Positions 25,601 to 32,453 of a stretch of DNA of 64,000 bases are shown here, piece by piece. Position numbers and translations under genes: made by a program. Numbering within the stretch: the first letter of the stretch is position 1; the number at the start of each line of letters is the position of its first letter. The stretch spans positions 93,080 to 157,079 of the forward strand of contig CACDFI010000003.1 of NCBI GenBank assembly GCA_902551985.1, read 5' to 3'. Below the pieces are notes generated by a model that made no database searches, was not told where the DNA came from, and saw only the letters and a program-made list of their open reading frames with translations. Source of the DNA: an uncultured Pelagibacteraceae bacterium. Lineage in GTDB: Bacteria; Pseudomonadota; Alphaproteobacteria; Pelagibacterales; Pelagibacteraceae.

Positions 25601-28600
25601 GTTTGGCTAACTGTTGCATCTTCTACCACAGCATCTGTATCATTAACTCCGACTGGTGCATCATTTACTGGAGTTACATTTACCGTCATTGTATTTGAAG
25701 ATGAGCTATAAGCAGTGCCATCGCTTACCTGAAATCCAAATGAAGTATATGAAGTACCATTTTCATTTGCATCTGGCACAAATCTTAATTTGTTATTACT
25801 AATATCTGTTGCAGTAATTTCTTGGTTTAAAGTTACATCTACCCAAGCAGAACCATTATAATATTGCAAAGCTCCATTGTCCTCTAATGATGTAATTTTA
25901 ATTTTGTTCAAGGCTCCGTCATCATCCACATCACTAAAGTTAAACTCGCTTGTTGAAAATACGTGATTTGTATCTTCTAGAGTTGTAACAGTGTTATCAG
26001 ATGCAGTTGGAGCATCATTAACCCCTGTTACAGTAATTGTGATATCTGCTGTAGTAGTTGCACCTGTTGTATCTGTCACTGTGTATGTAAATACATCAGT
26101 AACTGTATCACTCGCATCTAAATCATCTGCAGCTGATTGATCAGCAGTATAGGTATAAGTTCCATCAGCTCCTATAGTTAATGTTCCATAAGTTCCTGTT
26201 ACAGAAGTTCCATTTGAATGAGTTGTACCTGAGGTAACACTTGAGTTTGAGCCACTATATGGTTTGATTTGAGTAATAACTAATGATGCAGCAGTATCAT
26301 CACCATCTGCATCTGTATCATTATCTTGTATAACTCCACTTCCAGCTGAAGAAACCGTTAGTGTTGCATCTTCATTTACAGAGCCTGTATCATTGGTTGC
26401 AACTGGTGTATCATTTGTTCCTGTTACTGTAATAATTAATGTTGCTGTAGCTGTTCCACCTTTTCCATCTGAAATCGTGTAAGTAAAACTATCTGGTGCA
26501 GTTTCACCTGCGTCCAAAGCATCAGCTGCTGATTGGTCAGCTGTATAAGTATAAGATCCATCTGCGCCTACAGTTAAAGTACCATATGTTCCAGTTACTG
26601 TAGTACCATTACTTGCTGAAGTACTACTGTCAGCTACAGTACTATTAGTTCCACCTGTAGCAGTTATATGTGAAACTGTTAAAGTATCACCATCTGCATC
26701 TGTATCATCAGCAACTAAAAGTCCTGATCCAGAAGTTTGGCTAACTGTTGCATCCTCATTAACACTATCGGTATCATTTACAGCTACTGGGGCATTGTTA
26801 TCATCGCTGACAGTAATAGTTAATGTAGTTGTTGTGGTAGCTGTTCCATCTGAAACTGTATAGGTGAATACATCTGTTCCAGCGCTTGATCCAGCAACAT
26901 AAGAATAAGTACCATTAGCACCAATAGTTAATGTACCATAAGTCCCTGTACTTGAAGTTCCATTTGCGCGTGTTGTTCCAGAAGATATGGTTGATGCGCT
27001 TCCTGCACCGCTATGTTGAATATGTGTTACTGTTAAAGAAGAATCAGCGTCTGCATCAGTGTCATCTGAAATTACTGTACCTGCGCCATTAGTAGTATCA
27101 GTTACTGTGGCAGTTACTAATACAGCGTCTGTATCTGCCACTGCAACTGGTGCATCATTAACTCCAGTAACTGTTATTATTAAAGTCGCTGTACTTGTAT
27201 CAGTTCCATCTGAAACTGTATAAGTAAAATTATCTGTTACTTCATCACTTGCATCTAACGCTTCTGCTGCGGCTGTATTAGCTGTGTAAGTATAAGCACC
27301 ATTGGCTCCAACAACTAAAGTACCATAAGTTCCAGTTATAGAAGTTCCATTTGCGTGAGTTGTTCCTGGATTTACAGCAGAATTAGTTCCACCAACAGTG
27401 ACTTTAATTTGTGTAACTGTTAAAGAAGAACTAGCGTCCACATCCGTATCATCTGCTACTAATAATTCCGAACCAGAACTTTCAGTTATTGTTGCATTTT
27501 CATTAACAGCATCTGTATCATTAACTCCAACTGGAGCGTCATTTATTCCAATAACTGTAATTTCTAAAACCGCAATATCAGTTTCACCCTGTCCATCTGA
27601 AACTGTGTAGTTAAATGAATCTGTCACAATATCACCAGCATCTAATTGATCAGCAGCTGTTTTATTTGCAACATAAGTATAAGAACCATTTGCTGCAATT
27701 GTCAGTTGCCCATAGGTACCATCAAGCGCTGAACCAACTGTTCCTGCAGTACCTGAACCCTCAGTAGACCCAGTTTTGATTGCGGTGACTGTTAATGTAT
27801 CACTATCAGGATCTGTATCGTAATTACTAGTTGAACTAGTATCAATCACGTCACCAGTATTTTCTCCTGTTATATCAACAAAACTATATGGACTTGAAAG
27901 TGAAAAAGATAAAACTCCGTTATTTGATGCTCGAGATAAAAATGCTTTGGTTCCATCATTATTAAATATAATATCAGTTGAGCTATCTGCATAGCTACTC
28001 ACATCAAATTCACCCTTAAATGTTGCTGTAGATAAGTTAAAACCAGTACTAAGATCGTATTCTAAAATTTTATCACTAGCCTGACCTGTGATAAACAATT
28101 TTGTGCCTGTTGCGTTAAATGAAATTCCCCTTGGTGTAGCTTCTTTTGCACTAAAATCTAAACTTCTACTTGTGTATGATATTGTTGAGGTATCAAAAGC
28201 GGTTGATAGAGAATATTCATAAACAGCATCATTAATATCTCCAAGTAAAAACATTTTAGTTCCATCAGTATTAAAAGCAAAACCTCTAGGGTTGCCGTCT
28301 TGACCGCTAATTACAGTTGAAGTAGGTGTTGGTAATGAGGAAACATCATAGGCTGTAGATAAAGCAAATTCATGAATCTTTTTATTACTTCCTGAGCCAT
28401 TACTTATATAAAGTTTAGAACCATCATCATTAAATCTTATACCACGTGGATTACCTGCGTAAGAAGAAATGTCTGTTGTACTACTTTGAGAAGCGGTATT
28501 TATATCAAAAGCAGTTGTTAAAGCGTGTACAGAGATTTTTGGGTTAGTGTGATGATGAAGAACAAACATTTTAGTTCCATCATGATTAAATGCTACAGAA

Positions 28601-31600
28601 CGTACTGTGCCTTCATCAATAGCATATGGAGAACCAGTATCTTGAGAAACTCCAGTAACGCTTGTAGCATTACCACCATTTGAAACAGTTAATGTTCCAT
28701 CTTCGTTTATTGTACCAGTGTCATTTCTTGCAGTTACATCTTGGCTTGGAATAACCGTAATTGTAAGTGTTGCTGTGTCAGTTGCAGTTCCATCTGAAAC
28801 TGTATAAGTAAATACATCTGTTACATTAGAGTCTCCTGCATCAAGGCTCGTTATATTTGAATTTGCAACATATTTATAACTTCCATCTGAACCAATAGTT
28901 AAAGTACCATATGTACCCGAAACTGAGGTTGCAGATCCATTGGTATATGTAACATCAGCTACTGAAGTTGCTGAACCTGCTCCACTATGTTGAATGAGTG
29001 TAATTGTTGCGGTAGAGCTATCATCTAAGTCAGTATCATTGTCTGTTATATCTCCTGAATTACTTCCAGTACTTGTACCAGAAACAGCTGAACCACTATT
29101 TGCAACAGTTAAAGTTCCACCTTCTTTTATATAACCTGTATCATTAACTGCTGTTGGATCATCATTAATACCGATTATTGTAATTGTAATAAGTCCAATA
29201 TCAGTAGCTGTTCCATCTGAAAGTGTGTAGTTAAAAACATCTGTTACTTGATCAGCTGCATCTAAGGCATCAGCCGCAGCTTGATTTGCAACATAAGAAT
29301 AACTTCCGTTTGCTGCAATCGTTAATTCACCATAAGTCCCTGCCAAAGCTGAACCAATTGAACCAGCAGTTCCACTTCCTTCTGTAGACCCTGTTCTAAT
29401 AGCAGATACTGTTAATGAAGCGCCAGTGTCTACATCACTATCTTTATGAGAACTTGAGCTTGTATCAATTACATCTCCAGAGTGTTCTCCTGTAGCATCA
29501 TAACTTCCTGTAACATTCGCATTATTACCATTACTGACTGTTAATGTACCATCTTCAACAATTACACCTTCATCATTTTGTGCTACCGGTGCATCATTAA
29601 CTCCTGTAACTGTTATTATTAAAGTGGCTGTAGCTCCATCAGCAGTATAAGTAAAACTATCCGTTACAGGATCACCACCAGCTGCCAAAGCTTCGGCATT
29701 AGATGTGTTTGCTATGTAAGTATATGAACCATCCGCACCAATAGTTAAAGTACCATAAGTTCCAGTTACTGATGTTCCATCTAAATAAGTTGTCCCAGAG
29801 CTTACAGTTGAATTTGATCCACCAGTTACTTTTATATGTGTTACGCTTAAACCGCTTGTGTCAGCTGCATCATCATCTAATACATCAGCTTGAGCACCTG
29901 TTTTAGTAACAGTTTCATTTTCATTTACACTGTCAGTGTCATTTACAAGAACAATTGAGCTTGCTACTGTGAAAGTGATAGTACCTACATCGTAAGCAAA
30001 TGAACCTGAGTTAGTTTCATTGTCACGAGTTGTATATGTAAAAGTATCAGTAGCAGTACTACCATAAGTAATATTATTTGTTGAGCTTGCTGCATAAGTA
30101 TATGTTCCATCTGCGGCAATAGTTAATGTACCATACGTTCCAGCAATTGCAGATCCAACTCCTGTATCATTTGTTATAATTGAATTATTAGAACTCTCAT
30201 TTCCTGAAGCAACACCTGTAACAACTAATACACTATCAGCATCATCACTATCAGCAACACCGTCATGAACATCACCTGTACTATTGTTACCTGCAGCTAC
30301 AGTTGTACCAACAGTAGTATCTGTAACATTTGGAGCAGCGTTAACTGAAATAGTCATTGTATAAGCTGATGAACTATAAACAGTTCCATCATTTACTTTA
30401 AAGCCAAAGGTTACATTACTTTCTGAGTTTGCAGCTGGCGTAAATCTTAAATAATTGTTTCCAATATCTGATGCTGAAATTTCTTGGTTTAATGTAACAT
30501 CAACCCATGACGATCCATTATAATGTTCTAGAGCTCCTGCACTTTCTAAAGTTGTAATTTTAACTTTAGATAAACTATCACTATCAGCGTCTGAATAATT
30601 AAAGTCTCCAGCAGCAAAGATTTTTGTAATATTTGCTGGAGTTCTATCTCCTGCTGAAGATACTTGGTTGTTTTCATTTATATATACCGTTGAGTTTGAA
30701 GCAGTAGGAGCATTATTGTCGGATTGTCCTATAATAGTAATAGTTATTGTTGCAGTATCTGTCGTTACTCCATCCCCTACTGTATAAGTAAAGACATCAG
30801 TAACTGTTTCTCCACTATCTAAGCCAGTAATATCATTGCTTGCTGTATAAGTATAACTTCCGTTAGCCTCTAAATCTAAAGTACCATAATAACCAACAAC
30901 TGAATTTGATCCTGCTGTACCAGAATTACCATTCCCCGATGATGCACTTCCGCCTGATGTATTAGTTGCACTAGTGTGCGAGTATGATGTTATGGTTAAA
31001 GTATGATTAGTTGAAACTGTACTACCAGCTTGAGTTACTTGATCTGTATCGTTGTCACTTATATCTCCACTATGACTTCCATTTGATGTTCCAGAAACTG
31101 CTGATGCCGAATTTGAAACACTTAGTGTATCTCCTTCATTAACGTAACCTGTATCAGCAACTGCCGATGGTGGACTGGCTCTTGTAATTATTCTAAGAAA
31201 ATCTCCATGAAGACCATTGTCAGCACCTACACTAATTGTTTTATTAGAGTTTGAAATTATAAAATAATCTTTTGACCCTGCAATACCAGGTCCCACATAA
31301 CTACTACTTGCACCATTATACCATTCAAGTGTTCTCTTAGATACTTTTGTACCACTGCTATCCGGATAAGTGGCACCACTTTTAGAAATACCAGACATAA
31401 AAATTGTATTATCCCACTCAGTAAAAACTCCTAAAATTTCATGTTCAAAAGTAACTTGACCTCTATCACTAAATGCTCTTCTATTTTCAACATCATTAAG
31501 ATAAAGCATGTAAACATTTATAGGATTTGATGAGCTTGGTGTAATTGAAGATGTAGCTGCACTAACATCAAATGATAACGAAGAACCAGATGTCACTACA

Positions 31601-32442
31601 GATCTTTCTTGAGTTATAATAAACTTATTTGAACTACTTTGTTGACCATTATTATTACCTGAGCCTGACTGAGCTTTAAAATTTGTTGCTGAATGATTTT
31701 CTTCAGTTGTGCTTGTATCAATTGATGCAATACCATAAGCATCAGCTGTTCCAAGAGAGTGATTATATTCTAGTGCTTGAACATTTTTTGTTTCAATTAT
31801 TCCGATTTTTTTCTCTAATACCCAGTCTCCACCATTACCAGTAATATCATCTGATGCTGCAATATCTGCTTTAGTAATCTTTGAAATTCTTTTAATTAAA
31901 TTCTCACCTTTTTCATTGGCTGCAACGTTACAACCATAGAATAAAATATCCCCATTTGATGTTAAGGTTTGACCAATATTTTTTAAGGTTGAATTATAAT
32001 TATCTATATTTTCATTTGAAAGAAGTGCATTACCAAATAATATCTGCCCAGCACTACCGTGACCAATTATATGAATGGCAGAATAATTTTTTTCACCTTC
32101 TAAGGTTTGCTCAATTTTCTTAAACCCATCCTCATTAGCATCAATTAAAACAACTTTTGTATTTTTATCAAATGAGCTTGTTAAACTCTCGTAATCTGTG
32201 ATTTGAGTATCAATAAATACAATCTGTTTTTTTCGAGCTTTGTCCCTTGTTATATTTATAAAGGGCAAATCATTAGTATCAGACGTCTTTACTTCTTTAA
32301 ATTTAGCTATTTCTTTTGCATTTTTTGTTGATAATTTTTCTTTATTGCTCTCGTCAACTATATCTAAAAATGTAGATGCCCCTGCTCCATCGAGCATGAT
32401 TCTTTGTTCCAGTGCCTCTATGAAGAATTTTTTTTTTGGCAT
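22654..32442 (-). CDS. Giant VCBS/cadherin-repeat surface protein with LEPR-XLL-like N-terminus and DUF4347 domain
   Basis: The protein has 3,262 residues. There is no Sec signal peptide; residues 8-22 (IEALEQRIMLDGAGA) match the LEPR-XLL motif at the N-terminus of many giant exported proteins. DUF4347, a caspase-like fold, spans about 72-235 with His128 in IIGHGS and Cys171 in FYGCNVA. A unique segment (270-423) precedes about 17 tandem VCBS/cadherin-like units (424-2893) rich in Ca-binding-like NDTDxDGD. A beta-propeller-like block interrupts one unit (1266-1525). The last 369 residues have an acidic/basic linker (2910-2943) and two LPNWI/LPEWI Ig-like domains. I saw no RTX nonapeptides. 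It is probably exported by the co-encoded TolC and adaptor proteins and acts as an adhesin or surface layer filament. Confidence 0.85.
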   Translation of the reverse strand: MPKKKFFIEALEQRIMLDGAGASTFLDIVDESNKEKLSTKNAKEIAKFKEVKTSDTNDLPFINITRDKARKKQIVFIDTQITDYESLTSSFDKNTKVVLIDANEDGFKKIEQTLEGEKNYSAIHIIGHGSAGQILFGNALLSNENIDNYNSTLKNIGQTLTSNGDILFYGCNVAANEKGENLIKRISKITKADIAASDDITGNGGDWVLEKKIGIIETKNVQALEYNHSLGTADAYGIASIDTSTTEENHSATNFKAQSGSGNNNGQQSSSNKFIITQERSVVTSGSSLSFDVSAATSSITPSSSNPINVYMLYLNDVENRRAFSDRGQVTFEHEILGVFTEWDNTIFMSGISKSGATYPDSSGTKVSKRTLEWYNGASSSYVGPGIAGSKDYFIISNSNKTISVGADNGLHGDFLRIITRASPPSAVADTGYVNEGDTLSVSNSASAVSGTSNGSHSGDISDNDTDQVTQAGSTVSTNHTLTITSYSHTSATNTSGGSASSGNGNSGTAGSNSVVGYYGTLDLEANGSYTYTASNDITGLDSGETVTDVFTYTVGDGVTTDTATITITIIGQSDNNAPTASNSTVYINENNQVSSAGDRTPANITKIFAAGDFNYSDADSDSLSKVKITTLESAGALEHYNGSSWVDVTLNQEISASDIGNNYLRFTPAANSESNVTFGFKVNDGTVYSSSAYTMTISVNAAPNVTDTTVGTTVAAGNNSTGDVHDGVADSDDADSVLVVTGVASGNESSNNSIITNDTGVGSAIAGTYGTLTIAADGTYTYAASSTNNITYGSTATDTFTYTTRDNETNSGSFAYDVGTITFTVASSIVLVNDTDSVNENETVTKTGAQADVLDDDAADTSGLSVTHIKVTGGSNSTVSSGTTYLDGTSVTGTYGTLTIGADGSYTYIANTSNAEALAAGGDPVTDSFTYTADGATATLIITVTGVNDAPVAQNDEGVIVEDGTLTVSNGNNANVTGSYDATGEHSGDVIDTSSSSHKDSDVDTGASLTVSAIRTGSTEGSGTAGSIGSALAGTYGELTIAANGSYSYVANQAAADALDAADQVTDVFNYTLSDGTATDIGLITITIIGINDDPTAVNDTGYIKEGGTLTVANSGSAVSGTSTGSNSGDITDNDTDLDDSSTATITLIQHSGAGSATSVADVTYTNGSATSVSGTYGTLTIGSDGSYKYVANSNITSLDAGDSNVTDVFTYTVSDGTATDTATLTITVIPSQDVTARNDTGTINEDGTLTVSNGGNATSVTGVSQDTGSPYAIDEGTVRSVAFNHDGTKMFVLHHHTNPKISVHALTTAFDINTASQSSTTDISSYAGNPRGIRFNDDGSKLYISNGSGSNKKIHEFALSTAYDVSSLPTPTSTVISGQDGNPRGFAFNTDGTKMFLLGDINDAVYEYSLSTAFDTSTISYTSRSLDFSAKEATPRGISFNATGTKLFITGQASDKILEYDLSTGFNLSTATFKGEFDVSSYADSSTDIIFNNDGTKAFLSRASNNGVLSFSLSSPYSFVDITGENTGDVIDTSSTSNYDTDPDSDTLTVTAIKTGSTEGSGTAGTVGSALDGTYGQLTIAANGSYTYVANKTAADQLDAGDIVTDSFNYTVSDGQGETDIAVLEITVIGINDAPVGVNDTDAVNENATITESSGSELLVADDTDVDASSSLTVTQIKVTVGGTNSAVNPGTTHANGTSITGTYGTLVVGANGAYTYTANTAAAEALDASDEVTDNFTYTVSDGTDTSTATLIITVTGVNDAPVAVADTDAVLVTATVTDTTNGAGTVISDDTDADADSSLTVTHIQHSGAGSASTISSGTTRANGTSSTGTYGTLTIGANGTYSYVAGSSAGTDVFTYTVSDGTATTTTTLTITVSDDNNAPVAVNDTDSVNEDATVSQTSGSGLLVADDTDADGDTLTVSHITATGGTNSTVADSSTSASNGTTVTGTYGTLTVGADGSYTYTADQSAADALDAGETAPDSFTYTISDGKGGTATATLIITVTGTNDTPVATNDTGSVNEDATLTVSSAGSGVIQDNDTDADGDDTAASLVITQIKPYSGSNSSVTSGTTHSNGTSVTGTYGTLTIGADGTYTYTADQSAADDLDASDTVTDVFTYTVTDTTGATTTADITITVTGVNDAPTASDNTVTTLEDTNHVFSTSEFNFSDVDDDGALNKIKITSLEDNGALQYYNGSAWVDVTLNQEITATDISNNKLRFVPDANENGTSYTSFGFQVSDGTAYSSSSNTMTVNVTPVNDAPVGVNDTDAVVEDATVSQTSGSGLLVADDTDVDGDTLTVTQISVTDSGSNSAVSSGTDSTNGTSITGTYGTLVVGADGTYTYVADQAAADALDASETATDSFTYTVSDGNGGTATATLIITVTGANDDPVATDDTGSVNEDATLTVSDAANGVIQNNDTDADGDDTVSSLEITQIAVTGGSNSSVTSGTNQSNGTSVTGTYGTLTIGADGTYTYVADQSAADDLATGETAPDSFTYTVSDGNGGTATATIVITVTGTNDAPTAADKTIYINENNTDSTHGARTSLNITYRFSDSGSEFNFSDVDDSDTLSKIKIISVPTYGTLTKVGNGNTISANTTITNFDNIKYTPNANSENDDTFTFKVHDGTVFSSATYTMNISVNAAPVAVNDTDTITAGASAATGSVTTNDTDSDDSTSDLKVRGVGTGAEGSSLANQNVGSAISGTYGTFTLNQDGSYSYDVTGNAATIALADGATATDTFSYKVRDDETNAGSKAIDIGTITFTITGINEGPTAVNDTITISTGVGSATVTNGSADDLDGNDSDGDGDTLTITNFAAGSTEGSGTTFTAGSEITGTYGTLTLNADGSYSYTISSTLTDDESKNAGSDPVYDNFWYTISDGNSTDTAVLQIKIIFPAVTGGGNENVVDPTPDGDDDTETETESDNKGKKNKEERREKRQRRSEKIDTPELELPPSSQRDGAEFNQGLRLVDLVAESESISTGDDSAVIENLKAKYTKEGMKVKFKVFNDEGKEMNKYYGEMKDGSVLPNWIKVDPKTGKTTTNIPKGMGKVEFKIIALDSDNNQKKVTVVIDPKKLAQDKDVFKKIKKAKKTKVNVDTSGTVQLQSTNEAGSIDKTTTDVLNNNNKLTEFIDIAPSEILNVETQIIDNKYYLELPIVKAQNSEEFEIVQEDGQKLPEWIKIDPFTGQIIAEPPSDVENIKLKIISENEGGEVVIKEVQLDFNNQNDNTEKLTDPETTFEPLNTQLAKAQVNFDDYGDKLLRSL
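23764..31173 (-). repeat. About 17 tandem VCBS/cadherin-like units
   Basis: Units of roughly 100-150 residues begin with variants of NDAPVAVNDTDSVNEDA and end with SFTYTVSDGNGGTATATLIITVTG. Three or more are of a cadherin-type variant (NAPTASNSTVYINEN, NDAPTASDNTVTTLED, NDAPTAADKTIYINENN). Some stretches are almost identical in DNA, for example 25563-25620 and 26697-26754 (58 bp, one mismatch), which points to recent expansion or conversion. Confidence 0.85.
27868..28647 (-). other. Beta-propeller-like insertion within a VCBS unit
   Basis: Residues about 1266-1525 hold five or six repeats of the form (R/G)xxFNxDGTKxF, each followed by a short ALSTAFD-type strand: VRSVAFNHDGTKMFVL, PRGIRFNDDGSKLYIS, PRGFAFNTDGTKMFLL, PRGISFNATGTKLFIT, STDIIFNNDGTKAFLS. 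This resembles YVTN/NHL-type propeller blades. It splits a VCBS unit, whose halves resume at NATSVTG and ENTGDVIDTSS when compared with the unit at 949-1090. Confidence 0.7.
31738..32229 (-). other. DUF4347 domain of the giant protein
   Basis: Residues about 72-235. The signature segments are HIIGHGSAGQILFG and GDILFYGCNVAANEKGE, ending with DDITGNGGDWVLEKKIG. His128 and Cys171 are spaced as in clan CD cysteine peptidases, so the domain could be an autoprocessing protease. The family is common at the N-terminus of giant repeat proteins; activity has to be tested. Confidence 0.75.
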
Positions 32443-32453
32443 AGGAATAAAAA

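Noticed and set aside
23764..31173. Repeated DNA blocks resembling a repeat array
   Set aside because: They are in-frame VCBS units of one gene, with no uniform short repeat and unique spacer pattern, so not CRISPR.
22654..32442. RTX-type type I secretion substrate
   Set aside because: I searched by eye for GGxGxDxLx nonapeptides at the C-terminus and saw none. Calcium-binding-like NDTDxDGD motifs belong to VCBS units.
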